NCBI RefSeq assembly: GCF_007859315.1
Contig: NZ_VOHA01000023.1
Span: 1-64,000, forward strand
Length of the DNA: 64,000 bases
Reading direction: 5' to 3'
Source of the DNA: Reyranella sp. CPCC 100927
GTDB lineage: Bacteria; Pseudomonadota; Alphaproteobacteria; Reyranellales; Reyranellaceae
This document shows, one piece after another, positions 17,426 to 26,335 of this stretch. Made by a program: the position numbers and the translations under genes. The number at the start of each line of letters is the position of its first letter. Position 1 is the first letter of the stretch. The notes below the pieces were generated by a model. That model made no database searches and was not told where the DNA came from. It saw only the letters and a program-made list of their open reading frames with translations.

Positions 17426-19425
17426 GCCGCCTTCTCCGCGCCCAGCAGGCTCGGTGCGGCGCGCACGAAGTGACCGTTGCCGAGGTCGAGCCAGTCGAGC
17501 GGCGCGCTGCCGTCGTCGCGGAACGGGACCGGCCACTCGGCGGGAATCGACGCCTTGCCTTCCATCAAGGCGCTGAGGTCGAGCTTCTTCGACGGATCGG
17601 GCTCGGGCACGGCGGTGACCAGCGCGCGCGTGTAGGGGTGCACGGGATTGCGGAACAGCTCGTTGCCGGGCGCCAGCTCGACCAGCCGGCCGGCGCACAT
17701 CACCGCGATGCGGTCGGCGATGTAGTCGACGACCGCCAGGTTGTGGGAGATGAACAGGTAGGTGAGGCCGAGCCGGTCCTGCAGGTCGCGCAGCAGGTTG
17801 AGGATCTGGGCCTGGATCGAGACGTCGAGCGCCGACACCGGCTCGTCGCAGATCACCATGTCGGGTCGCAGCGCCAGCGCGCGCGCAATGCCCAGGCGCT
17901 GGCGCTGGCCGCCGGAGAAGGAATGCGGATAGCGGTTGAGATGCCGCCGGTCGAGTCCGACCAGTTCCATCAGCTCGCCGACCATCTCGCGCCGGTGCGC
18001 CGCATCGCCGACGCGGTGGATCACCAGCGGCTCGCTGATGATGTCGAACACGGTCATGCGCGGATTGAGCGAGCTGAACGGATCCTGGAAGATGAACTGC
18101 AGCTTGCGGCGGAATTCGATCAGCTGGTGGTTGCGCAGCGCCAGCACGTCGATCTTGCGGCCCCAGTCGTCGTACACGACGCCGCCGCCCTGATCCGACA
18201 TCGCCTGGTCGGCGGTGATGGCGCGCATCAAGATCTTGCTCAGCGTGGTTTTGCCGCAGCCGCTTTCGCCGACCAGGCCCAGGCACTCGCCGCGCCGCAC
18301 GTCGAAGCTGACGTCGTTGACGGCGTGCACCGTGCGCGTGCGGCCGGCGCCCCACAACGCTTCGAACAGCGTATCGGCCTTCTTGATGGCGTAGGTCTTG
18401 TGCAGGTGGCGCACCGACAGCACGGGTGCGGCCGGGTCATAACCGCCGGTTGGCGCGACGGGCTTCTTCTCGGCCAGCAGATGGCCGGTCGCCGGCTTGA
18501 TCTCGCGGATCGGCACCAGCCGTTCGTCGTCGGCCATGCCGAAACGCGGCACGGCATTGAGCAGCGCCTTCAGGTAGGGATGCTCGGCCTGGCGGAAGAT
18601 GTCGGCGATGCCGCCGCTCTCGACCACGCGGCCGCGATACATCACCACGACTTCCTCGGCGACGTTGGCGACCACGCCCAGGTCGTGCGTGATCATCAGC
18701 ATGGCCATGCCGAGCTCGGCCTGCAGATCCTTCATCAGTTTCAGGATCTGTGCCTGGATGGTGACATCCAGCGCCGTCGTCGGCTCATCGGCGATCAGCA
18801 GCGCCGGCTTGCACACCAGCGCCATGGCGATCATGGCGCGTTGCCGCAGGCCACCCGACAGCTCGAACGGAAACGTGCGCAGCGCGCGCTTGGGGTCGGG
18901 GAAGCCGACCATGCGCAGCATCTGCTCGGTGACCTCCAGCGCCTGCTTGCGGTCGAGTTTCTTGCCTGCCGCCGTCGGCCGTTGCTCGGCCATCGCCTCC
19001 ACCTGGTCGCCGATGGTGCGCATGTCGGACAGCTGGGTGCCGTGCAGCTGTACGGCCTCGCCGATCTGGTCGCCGACCGTGTGCAGGGCCGACAGCGAGG
19101 TCATCGGCTCCTGGAAGATGATGGAAATGCGGCCGCCGCGGATGCGCCGCATCTCCGGGCCGTTGCGATCGAGCTTGGCGATGTCGATCGGGCCGTTGCC
19201 GCCGGAGTCGCGGAACAGGATCGAGCCGCCGGTGATCTTGGCCGCCTTGGGCAACAGCCCCATGATGGCCTGGCTGCACACCGATTTGCCGGAGCCGGAC
19301 TCGCCCACCAGGGCGACGGTGCCGCCCGGCTTGATGGTGAAGTCGACGCCGTCGACGGCCTTCAGGATGCCGTCGTGCACACGGAAATAGACCTTGAGGT
19401 TCTCGACCCGCAGCAGCGCGCTCAT
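17422..19425 (-). CDS. Fused dual ABC ATPase (OppD-OppF type)
   Basis: One polypeptide of 667 residues carrying both nucleotide-binding domains of the importer. Domain 1 (about 1-270) has Walker A GESGSGKSVCSQ, the Q-loop IFQEPMTSL and signature LSGGLRQRAMIAMAL. Domain 2 (about 325-610) has Walker A GESGCGKTTLSK, IFQDPFSSLNPRM and signature FSGGQRQRLGIARAL. Both end in oligopeptide/dipeptide-type C-terminal extensions. Both sites look intact. The first ATG of the domain (MSALLRVENLKVYF) at 19425 overlaps the stop of the upstream membrane protein gene. The C-terminal tail overlaps the receptor gene start. Confidence 0.92.
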   Translation of the reverse strand: MSALLRVENLKVYFRVHDGILKAVDGVDFTIKPGGTVALVGESGSGKSVCSQAIMGLLPKAAKITGGSILFRDSGGNGPIDIAKLDRNGPEMRRIRGGRISIIFQEPMTSLSALHTVGDQIGEAVQLHGTQLSDMRTIGDQVEAMAEQRPTAAGKKLDRKQALEVTEQMLRMVGFPDPKRALRTFPFELSGGLRQRAMIAMALVCKPALLIADEPTTALDVTIQAQILKLMKDLQAELGMAMLMITHDLGVVANVAEEVVVMYRGRVVESGGIADIFRQAEHPYLKALLNAVPRFGMADDERLVPIREIKPATGHLLAEKKPVAPTGGYDPAAPVLSVRHLHKTYAIKKADTLFEALWGAGRTRTVHAVNDVSFDVRRGECLGLVGESGCGKTTLSKILMRAITADQAMSDQGGGVVYDDWGRKIDVLALRNHQLIEFRRKLQFIFQDPFSSLNPRMTVFDIISEPLVIHRVGDAAHRREMVGELMELVGLDRRHLNRYPHSFSGGQRQRLGIARALALRPDMVICDEPVSALDVSIQAQILNLLRDLQDRLGLTYLFISHNLAVVDYIADRIAVMCAGRLVELAPGNELFRNPVHPYTRALVTAVPEPDPSKKLDLSALMEGKASIPAEWPVPFRDDGSAPLDWLDLGNGHFVRAAPSLLGAEKAA

Positions 19426-19925
19426 GCCGTCGTCTCCGCCGCGGCGGCGGGAATGGCGATATCCAGCGCGGCGAAATTGGCCCGGGTCGCGTCGCTGATC
19501 TCGAGGTGGTTGGCAACGCCGGCCCGGGCGGCCATGCGCACGACATCGGTGAAGCCGTCGAGGGACGAATCGAGCCGCAAGGTCCGGCCCTCGCCCGCCA
19601 ACGTCATGTGCATCCACCCTCCCTTCCGGTCGCGGCGGGTCGCATAGTAGGCGAGCTTGAGCCGCTCAAGCCTGTCCCACGCGATCCTGCCGCCGAACGG
19701 CCCCTGCGCCGCAACACCCGATTCGTCGGCCACGATCTCCGTCGCATGCCGAAGAGCGGTCCGGGCACCGAACAACAGGAACAGCACACCGAGCGCAGCT
19801 AAAATCAGTGTGACAGTATTGCGGGCCACGAACAACATCGGCAGGAAGCAGACCGCGACACCGACGGCGGCGCGCGCATAGTCGGCATACAGCGCCGGAC
19901 GGGCATAACGCAGTGTCATGCTCAT
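19422..19925 (-). CDS. Hypothetical membrane-anchored protein heading the ABC operon
   Basis: A protein of about 167 residues that I do not recognise. Two adjacent hydrophobic spans (VGVAVCFLPMLFVA and LILAALGVLFLLFGA) form a hairpin near the N-terminus. A cytoplasmic-looking part then has PH-like alternation: VADESGVAAQGPFGGRIAWD, LERLKLAYYATRR, GWMHMTLAGEGRTLRLDSSL. This layout resembles small bacterial PH/DUF-type membrane proteins, a weak impression. It overlaps the ATPase start by four bases, so it is probably the first gene of the importer operon. Starts at 19919, 19925 or a TTG at 19946 are all possible and none has a strong ribosome-binding site. Confidence 0.65.
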   Translation of the reverse strand: MSMTLRYARPALYADYARAAVGVAVCFLPMLFVARNTVTLILAALGVLFLLFGARTALRHATEIVADESGVAAQGPFGGRIAWDRLERLKLAYYATRRDRKGGWMHMTLAGEGRTLRLDSSLDGFTDVVRMAARAGVANHLEISDATRANFAALDIAIPAAAAETTA

Positions 19926-19971
19926 GAGCGAAGCGGTGCCAGGCAAAATGAAATAAGGCGAAAAACCATCA

Positions 19972-20745
19972 TCAGGACCCGAAAATCGCTGCAGGCTGCA
20001 CTATGCGGACTGCCGGATGGGCTCGCAATCGGTTCCAGAGCCGATCGAGAAATGTCCAGATGTCCTCGTCATGCACCAGGTGGTGGGTCAGCATCCCGGT
20101 GGGCTCGTCGGCAACCGGCGACGTCGCCGCTGCGTCGCGCCGGGCGCGCAACGCGTCGACCAGCGTCGTGATGATCTGTTCGTCGCCCAGGAAGCCCCGG
20201 CGGGGGCGCCAGCCGATCGGGCCGACATGCGTGTTGACCTGCAGCAGGCCGCGCACGGGTTCTACACGTGTTCTCGCGGTATAGGTCGACAGGGCCCGAA
20301 AGCCGATCTCCGGCAGCACCGGAACCAGAGCCGGCGCGATGCGGTTCCACGGCGGCACCATGACCGGCAGGAAGCGCGCGCCGAAAGTTTGTGACAGCGC
20401 CATCAGGCCGGTGCCCAGTTCGCCGATCACGACCGGCGCCGGCCGGTGCGGGCCCAGCTCGACGCTCTTTTCGCCGGCAGCGGCATGGTTCTGGTGGGCG
20501 TAGCCGTGCTGCAGGACGGCGACCGATGCCGGCTCGTCCTGCAGGCGCGCCGCCAGCGAGGCGTCCATGGTCGCCGGGACGACGGCTAGCGCCAGGCCCA
20601 GATCGTAGGCGGCGCGCATCGCCAGCAGACGATCCAGCGCCGCCGTCGCCGCAACTGCATCGTCGTCGCGCCACCACAGCGTGGCCGTGCGCCCGCTGTC
20701 GGCCCAGTGCGCCAGCTCGTCGTCGAGGAGTGCCCAGACAGTCAT
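19972..20745 (-). CDS. Polysaccharide deacetylase-like (NodB-fold) protein
   Basis: Putative carbohydrate esterase 4-like protein, 257 residues without a signal peptide. The metal-site Asp motif appears as WWRDDDA (about 24-30) and the His pair as LQHGYAHQNH (about 79-88). PPWNRIAPALVPVLPEIGF and the terminal GMLTHHLVHDEDIW match the later motifs of the family. It would remove N-acetyl groups from a glycan or act on a related substrate. It lies about 50 bases after a glycosyltransferase gene on the same strand, so it is read as the last gene of a four-gene glycan cassette. Confidence 0.75.
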   Translation of the reverse strand: MTVWALLDDELAHWADSGRTATLWWRDDDAVAATAALDRLLAMRAAYDLGLALAVVPATMDASLAARLQDEPASVAVLQHGYAHQNHAAAGEKSVELGPHRPAPVVIGELGTGLMALSQTFGARFLPVMVPPWNRIAPALVPVLPEIGFRALSTYTARTRVEPVRGLLQVNTHVGPIGWRPRRGFLGDEQIITTLVDALRARRDAAATSPVADEPTGMLTHHLVHDEDIWTFLDRLWNRLRAHPAVRIVQPAAIFGS

Positions 20746-20797
20746 CGGGGCACGCTTCCCGCTCTCGCGGGGCGAAGTGTCGGCGGCGCAGTCCCTA

Positions 20798-21964
20798 TCA
20801 TCGCTTCTCCTTCAGCCACTGCGCCACCAGCGCCAGCGTCTTGTCGATGCCGTTGGCGTCGATGCGCGGGAACGTGCGGATGGAGGGGCTGTCCATGGCG
20901 TTGTCGATGGCGGTGGCCAGCGCGGCCGGCGACAATGTGGCCTCGGGAACCATCTGGAAGACGCCGCGCTCGGCGAGAAGTTCCGCCCGCAGCTCCTGCT
21001 CGGTCTCCAGCCCGCCGGCATAAGGCACGATCACGGCCCGATCCGCCACCGACAGGGTTTCGATCATGGTGTTGTAGCCGCCCTGCGAGATCGACAAGGT
21101 GCCGTTGCGCAGCAAGGTGGTGAAATCGCGCCGGGCGGGTTCGATGATCACGCCGTCACCGGCCGCCTGGGCCGCGGTCCGCAGTGCCGCGACATCGGGC
21201 GCGGGCATCGCCGGGCCGCACAGGAAACGCCAGCGCCGCTCGCGCAGCCGGCTGAGCGGCCGCGCGGCAAGTGCGGTCTGCAGCAGCGATGCGCCGACGG
21301 CACCACCGCCGGCCGACACCAGTACCTCGTCGCGGCCGATCTGCGTCGAGGCCTCGGGTGCCGGCAAGCCGTCGATGACATAGCCGGTATGGACCGTGCG
21401 ATCCTCGATGTCGCGCCAGCGCGGGAAGGTGCTGGCGAACGGTATGAAAGCCGGGTCGCCATGCACCATGACGACATCGAAGTGGCGTTCGAACAGGTCG
21501 ACCATCTCGTCGACCCGCTCCGGCTTGGGCGAGCGCACCAGGATGTCGCGGACCGACGACACCACCAGCGGCCGCCGCGGCAGCGCCCGCGCTGCCTCGA
21601 CCAGGGGCACCAGTTCGAAGCGCAGCTGGCGGCGGCCGAACGGAAACAGCTCGGTGATCACCAGGTCGGGCTGATGCTGCCGCAGCGTCTCCAGCAGCAT
21701 CGTCAGTCGGCGCTGTTTGAACGCGTCGTCGATCCGCACGTCGTTGCTGTCGACCAGCACCTTGAACCGTTTGTCCGTTGCGCGGACCGGCGGCAGCTGT
21801 ACCAGCCGCGCGCCGCCGATATCGAGCCCGGGCACCGGCATGCCGCCCGACGTCAGGACCGTGTCGTGCCCCGCTGCCACGAAGTGGCGCGCCAGGGTGG
21901 CAGCACGGCGCAGATGTCCGATGCCAAGCAGGTGCTGCACATGGAACAGAATGCGGCCGGTCAT
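20798..21964 (-). CDS. Glycosyltransferase of the MurG/GT28-like fold
   Basis: GT-B fold protein of 388 residues. The N-terminal domain starts RILFHVQHLLGIGHLRRAAT with the Gly/His-rich acceptor loop. The C-terminal domain has VLVSAGGGAVGASLLQTAL, then ISQGGYNTMIETLSVADRAV followed by VPYAGGLETEQELRAELLA, which are the donor-nucleotide motifs of MurG/UGT-like enzymes. The start ATG overlaps the phosphatase stop by four bases, so the two are translated together. Donor and acceptor are unknown. It is not the housekeeping MurG, which is found in the dcw cluster. Confidence 0.8.
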   Translation of the reverse strand: MTGRILFHVQHLLGIGHLRRAATLARHFVAAGHDTVLTSGGMPVPGLDIGGARLVQLPPVRATDKRFKVLVDSNDVRIDDAFKQRRLTMLLETLRQHQPDLVITELFPFGRRQLRFELVPLVEAARALPRRPLVVSSVRDILVRSPKPERVDEMVDLFERHFDVVMVHGDPAFIPFASTFPRWRDIEDRTVHTGYVIDGLPAPEASTQIGRDEVLVSAGGGAVGASLLQTALAARPLSRLRERRWRFLCGPAMPAPDVAALRTAAQAAGDGVIIEPARRDFTTLLRNGTLSISQGGYNTMIETLSVADRAVIVPYAGGLETEQELRAELLAERGVFQMVPEATLSPAALATAIDNAMDSPSIRTFPRIDANGIDKTLALVAQWLKEKR

Positions 21965-22578
21965 GGATACGTCCTCCCGGCGTCGCCGGGGAGGACAAGC
22001 GGCACGTTCAGCCGTTCCGTTACGACGGAGCCGTCATCCTGGGCGCGGAAGAGGTGCATCGATTGCCAGTCCAGCTTCAAAGGTTGCCGGCCCTTCATAT
22101 CCCATCCCGTGGCCATGGCGAGAACGACGCGGATGACGCCTTTGTGCGTGACCGCCACGGTGCTGCGCCCCTCCCGTGCCACCGACGCCAGCCACGGCTG
22201 CAGCCGCTCCATCACCTGGCGCGGGCTCTCGCCGCCCGGCGGTACCAGGTCGACACCGCGCGCCTCGTTGCCTTCCATCTCGGCGCCGAATTCGCGGCGC
22301 AGGTCGGCCAGCCGATAGCCCTCCCAGGTACCGAAGCTCATCTCGCGCAGCGCCGGTTCGGGGTCGGCATCGCGGCCCGCGCGCAGCAACCGCGCGGTCT
22401 CACGCGCCCGCGCCAATGGGCTGCACTGCCAGCGCCACGACACCATGTCGGGCGGCACGGTCCACGTCGACACCTGCGCCCGCCCGGCATCCGACAACGG
22501 CACGTCGGTCATGCCCTGCAGGCGCTTGCTCTCGTTCCACGCCGTCGGCCCATGGCGCAGGAAGGCGACGATGGTCAT
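21961..22578 (-). CDS. Histidine phosphatase superfamily (phosphoglycerate mutase-like) protein
   Basis: Protein of 205 residues. The phosphohistidine motif FLRHGPTAWN puts the nucleophile at H9. CSPLARARETARLL supplies the second Arg, FGTWEGYRLADLRREF the acid residue, and VAVTHKGVIRVVLA the second His. All four core residues of the branch 2 phosphatase set are present. Both ends overlap neighbours by four bases (ATGA), between two glycosyltransferases, so its substrate may be a sugar phosphate or phosphorylated glycan intermediate. That substrate idea is inference. Confidence 0.85.
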   Translation of the reverse strand: MTIVAFLRHGPTAWNESKRLQGMTDVPLSDAGRAQVSTWTVPPDMVSWRWQCSPLARARETARLLRAGRDADPEPALREMSFGTWEGYRLADLRREFGAEMEGNEARGVDLVPPGGESPRQVMERLQPWLASVAREGRSTVAVTHKGVIRVVLAMATGWDMKGRQPLKLDWQSMHLFRAQDDGSVVTERLNVPLVLPGDAGRTYP

Positions 22579-23762
22579 GCGTTTGTGCTCCCGGCAGCCC
22601 GGCGGGCCTGCATCGCATCGATGGCACCGCCGATGGTTCGCGCCGCCGCTGCGAGATCATGGTCGCGCGCGATGCGGGCCATCGCAGCGGCGCCCATCAT
22701 GGCGCGCTGCGCCGGATCGTCCAGCAGCCGGCGCACGCCATCGGCAAACGCATCGGCCTCGCCCAGCGCGGTCAGCAACCCGGTGTCGCCGTCGGCGACC
22801 ACGGCCGGCACGCCGCGCGTTCGTCCGGCGATCACCGGCAAGCCGGCCGCCTGGGCCTCCAGCAGGCTGATGCCATAGGCCTCGTTCATGGCCGGCCAGA
22901 CATAGAGATCGGCGCCGGCATACAGGGCGGGCAGTGCGTCCGCGGCCTGGGCGCCGGCAAAGGCAACCCGCGGGCCCAACGGGGCGAACAGTGCCGCCAC
23001 GGCGGCCCGCGCCGCGCCGTCCCCCACCAGCAGCAAACGCCAGTCGCAATCCATCAGCCGGCGCATCGCCGCGGCCAGCACGCCGTACGACGCCACCTTG
23101 TCGGGCGGTCGCATCATGGCGACGGCCAGCAGCACGGGCGTCTGCGCCGGCCAGCCGAAGCGCTGGCGCAGGGACGCCCGAGGCGCCGCGCGGTCCGTGG
23201 CGGCGCGGTGCCAGGGCTCGGCGTCGAGGAACGGCGGCACGATGGTCATCGCCTGGGGCGAGGCCAGCAGCGGCGCGAGGCAGGCGGCATCGTCGGGGTT
23301 GAGCGTCAGGACCAGATCGGCGGCGCGCACCGCCGCCGCCGTGGCGCGATGGCCGAGGTCCCACGGGCCGCCGGCGCGCTTGGGCGCATAGGACGCCTCG
23401 GCGATGATGTAGGGGATCCCCAGCGCGCGGGCCACCTCAGGCCCCAGCCAGTCGGGGCGCTTGTACCAGACATGGTAGGTGAACCAGCCGGTGGGGCGGT
23501 CCGGATCGTCGGGCGCCAGCCGCGACCAGCGCTCGATCAGCGCCGCCGCCCGCGCGCGCCCGGCAGCCTGTACCGCCGGCAGTGACTCGGCCGTCATCGC
23601 CACCCGTGCGGCGTCCGCATCATGGCGATCCACCGCCTGCACCGTGTGGCCCAGCCGTTCCAGCAGTGCCACCAGCGCGCGCGCCATGGCCCGGTCGCCC
23701 GACGGCGTCGGGTGATGGAGCGGCTTGAGCGGCGTGTGGAAGGCGAAGCGTAACATCGGCAT
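22575..23762 (-). CDS. Glycosyltransferase family 4
   Basis: Retaining GT-B glycosyltransferase of 395 residues, first gene of the four-gene cassette. The N-terminal part reads LRFAFHTPLKPLHHPTPSGD with the family G-D acceptor loop. The C-terminal GT4 signature includes LYVWPAMNEAYGISLLEAQA, the E-x7-E pair, followed by GLPVIAGRTRGVPAVVADGD. A start at the second Met is equally possible. It is divergent from the murA-like gene across about 60 bases, so the two units may share control. Confidence 0.85.
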   Translation of the reverse strand: MPMLRFAFHTPLKPLHHPTPSGDRAMARALVALLERLGHTVQAVDRHDADAARVAMTAESLPAVQAAGRARAAALIERWSRLAPDDPDRPTGWFTYHVWYKRPDWLGPEVARALGIPYIIAEASYAPKRAGGPWDLGHRATAAAVRAADLVLTLNPDDAACLAPLLASPQAMTIVPPFLDAEPWHRAATDRAAPRASLRQRFGWPAQTPVLLAVAMMRPPDKVASYGVLAAAMRRLMDCDWRLLLVGDGAARAAVAALFAPLGPRVAFAGAQAADALPALYAGADLYVWPAMNEAYGISLLEAQAAGLPVIAGRTRGVPAVVADGDTGLLTALGEADAFADGVRRLLDDPAQRAMMGAAAMARIARDHDLAAAARTIGGAIDAMQARRAAGSTNA

Positions 23763-23821
23763 GGCTGTTTATTCGCGTACAAGAGTATGAAAGTCAGTGC
23801 ACGTACGAAAGAGGAACCGCC

Positions 23822-25147
23822 ATGACCGATCTGGCCGCACTGTCCCTGCAATCGGCAGCGCCCTGGTGGCAACCGCAGGCCGGACGGGCGCTCGTGATCC
23901 GCGGCGGGCGGCCCCTGGCCGGCACCTACCCGATCAGCGGCGCCAAGAATGCCGTGCTGCCCTTGATGGTTTCGTCCGTCCTGACGCCGCATCTGGTGAC
24001 GTTGCATAACGTGCCGGCCAGCCTCGATGTCGCGGTGCTGGCCGCGCTCCTGCAACGGCTGGGCGCCGACCTGCGCTGGTCGACCACGGACGAAGGGCTC
24101 AGCGTCACGATCTGCGCCGACCGCATCCAGCCCGGCCGGATCGAGACGGACCTGGTGGCGCGCATGCGCGCGTCGGTCCTGTTGCTGGGGGCATTGCTGG
24201 CGCGCAGCGGCGAGGCGCGCCTGCCGATGCCCGGCGGCGATGCCATCGGTCTGCGCGGGATCGACTTCCACGTCGCCGGTCTGCGCGCCATGGGTGCCCA
24301 CATCGATCTCGCCGGCGGCATGATCCACGCGCGGGCACCGGCGGGCCTGAAGGGTGCCGATATCCGCCTGTCGCTGCCATCGGTCGGCGCCACCGAGAAC
24401 CTGATGCTGGCGGCCGTGTGTGCGCGCGGTACGACGGTGATCCGCAACGCCGCACGCGAGCCGGAGATCGCCGACCTCGCACGTTGTCTCGCGGCCATGG
24501 GCGTCACGATCACCGGCCTCGATAGCCACACGCTCGTCATCGAGGGCGGTGCGCCGCTGACCGGCGCCGTGCATACCGTCATGCCGGATCGCATCGAGAT
24601 GGGCACGCTGGCCTGCGCGGCGGCGATCACCGATGGCGCCGTTCTGCTACGGCATGCGCAGGCGGATCTGCTCGGCGCCGCCGGGCCCGTGCTGGCGGCG
24701 GCGGGCGTCGTCCTGGAGCCGGTCGACGGCGGTGTCGTGGCGCGCCGATCGCCCGACGGCCTCGCCGGCACCGATTTTGTGACGCAACCCTATCCCGGCT
24801 TTGCCACCGATCTGCAGGCGCCGGTGATGGCGTTGCTGGCGCGGGCCGGCGGTGCCAGCGCGATCACCGAAACCATCTTCGAGCAACGTTTCCGCCACGT
24901 CGACGAGCTGCGCAAGATGGGCGCCGACATCACCGTGCGCGGCCGGACCGCCTGGGTCCGCGGCGCCGCCGCGTTGAACGGCGCCGCCGTCACCTGCACC
25001 GACGTCCGGGCCGCCGCGGCGCTGGTGATCGCCGCGCTGGGCGCCCACGGTGAGACGGTGCTCGAAGGCCTCGATCACCTCGATCGCGGCTATGACCGTA
25101 TCGCGGAGAAGCTCGCGGCGTGCGGCGCGGCGGTGGCCCGGGTGTGA
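23822..25147 (+). CDS. murA: UDP-N-acetylglucosamine 1-carboxyvinyltransferase (MurA) with Asp at the catalytic Cys position
   Basis: Transfers enolpyruvate from PEP to UDP-GlcNAc, the first committed step of peptidoglycan synthesis. It has 441 residues. The PEP/UDP-GlcNAc Lys-Asn pair is in ISGAKNAVLPLM (about 38-49). Also present are RMRASVLLLGALLARSGEA, GATENLMLAAV, NAAREPEI, TDLQAPVMALL and HLDRGYDRIAEKL. The mobile loop reads MPGGDAIG, with Asp at residue 140 (codon 24239-24241) in place of the Cys115 of E. coli. Such Asp variants are known to keep activity and to resist fosfomycin. AGAGGA precedes the ATG. Its place beside a glycan cassette leaves open whether it is the only MurA of the cell or a paralogue. 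Confidence 0.9.
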   Translation: MTDLAALSLQSAAPWWQPQAGRALVIRGGRPLAGTYPISGAKNAVLPLMVSSVLTPHLVTLHNVPASLDVAVLAALLQRLGADLRWSTTDEGLSVTICADRIQPGRIETDLVARMRASVLLLGALLARSGEARLPMPGGDAIGLRGIDFHVAGLRAMGAHIDLAGGMIHARAPAGLKGADIRLSLPSVGATENLMLAAVCARGTTVIRNAAREPEIADLARCLAAMGVTITGLDSHTLVIEGGAPLTGAVHTVMPDRIEMGTLACAAAITDGAVLLRHAQADLLGAAGPVLAAAGVVLEPVDGGVVARRSPDGLAGTDFVTQPYPGFATDLQAPVMALLARAGGASAITETIFEQRFRHVDELRKMGADITVRGRTAWVRGAAALNGAAVTCTDVRAAAALVIAALGAHGETVLEGLDHLDRGYDRIAEKLAACGAAVARV

Positions 25148-25169
25148 TGCCGGCGATCGCGGCCCTGCC

Positions 25170-26324
25170 TCAGCTGCCGGCTTTCGGTGGCTGCGCCGTC
25201 ACCGGCATGCCGGGTCCGATCTTCTGCAGGTTGCCGCTGATGATCTGGTCGCTGTCCTTGATCCCCTTGATCACCGACACGAGCGGGCCTTGCGTCGGTC
25301 CCAGCTCGACCATGCGCATGGCAACCTTGCCCTGATCGATGACGTAGACAAACTTGCCGAGCTGGCTCGACCCCAGCAGCGCCTGCGGAATCAAGAGCGT
25401 GTCGGGCTTCTCGCCGACCAGCACGCGGATGTTGACGTACTGGCCCGGCAACAGCGAGCGATCGGCGTTGGCGATGGTGGCGCGCGCCGTGATGGTGCCC
25501 GTCGCGCGATCGACCGTGTTGTCGATGAACGTGACCGTTCCCGTCCGCGCCGGACCCGGGTCGCCGGGTACGGTGACCTCCACCGTGATGGGTCCGGCGT
25601 CGGCGGCGCGGCGAATCAGCGTGAGATCGCCTTCGCTGGGCGTGAACGTGACGTAGATGGGGCTGATCTGCACCAGGGTGTTGAGCGCCGCGCCGCCGAC
25701 ATTCACCAGGGTGCCGATCGGCGCCTGGTTGCGGCCGAGGCGGCCGGGGAAGGGCGCCCTGATGTCGGTGTAGGCGAGATTGATTTCCGCCGCCTGGATG
25801 GCGGCGCGGTCGGCAACGATGGCCGCTTCCGCCTGCTTGGCGGCACTGAGGCTCTGCGCATACGTGTCCTTGGAGAGCGCGCCTGTCTTGATCAGCTCGC
25901 TGTTCCGCTCCAGGCTGCCCCGGGTGTACTCCAGGGTGGCCATGTCGCGCTGCAGCTGCGCCTTGACCTGGTCGAGCGCAGCCCGGTAATCGCGCGGATC
26001 GATGCGGTAGAGAAGATCGCCCTCCTTGACGTCGGCACCGTCGGCGATGTCCTGGCTGAGGATGTAACCGGACACCTTGGCCTGCAGGGTGATGCTGCGG
26101 ATCGAGTCCGTGCGTGCCGCGTAGTCGAGATAGATCGGGATCGTACGCTTGACCACGGCTGTGACGGGCACCGGCATGCTCTGCGCCGCCGCCTGTGGCG
26201 CGGCGGTGGCCGTGTGGCCGAACACGCTGGATAGGCGGTCGGGATCGCTGCCGACGGCGGCGATGAGGGCGATGGCCATCAGGGCAAGGCCTGCGGCAAC
26301 AATGGTCCAGGGCCAGCGGCGCAT
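25170..26324 (-). CDS. RND efflux periplasmic adaptor (membrane fusion protein)
   Basis: Adaptor of the AcrA/MexA type, 384 residues, that links an inner-membrane RND pump to an outer-membrane channel. The N-terminal span or signal (about 5-24) has no lipoprotein Cys. The barrel-sandwich half motif is SGYILSQDIADGADVKEGDL, followed by a helical hairpin, the INLAYTDIRAPFPGRLG second lipoyl half, and a beta-barrel end with LLPGQYVNIRVLV. The start is the ATG at 26324 with AGAGGA upstream. The same frame is open over the pump gene but only as a shadow. It lies 11 bases downstream of the pump gene, the reverse of the usual adaptor-then-pump order. No outer-membrane factor gene is in the operon. 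Confidence 0.9.
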   Translation of the reverse strand: MRRWPWTIVAAGLALMAIALIAAVGSDPDRLSSVFGHTATAAPQAAAQSMPVPVTAVVKRTIPIYLDYAARTDSIRSITLQAKVSGYILSQDIADGADVKEGDLLYRIDPRDYRAALDQVKAQLQRDMATLEYTRGSLERNSELIKTGALSKDTYAQSLSAAKQAEAAIVADRAAIQAAEINLAYTDIRAPFPGRLGRNQAPIGTLVNVGGAALNTLVQISPIYVTFTPSEGDLTLIRRAADAGPITVEVTVPGDPGPARTGTVTFIDNTVDRATGTITARATIANADRSLLPGQYVNIRVLVGEKPDTLLIPQALLGSSQLGKFVYVIDQGKVAMRMVELGPTQGPLVSVIKGIKDSDQIISGNLQKIGPGMPVTAQPPKAGS

Positions 26325-26335
26325 GATGGGTTCCT

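Noticed and set aside
17344-19647. 767-codon plus-strand frame opposite the ABC ATPase
   Set aside because: Antisense of two intact ATP-binding domains; no start signal and low-complexity composition.
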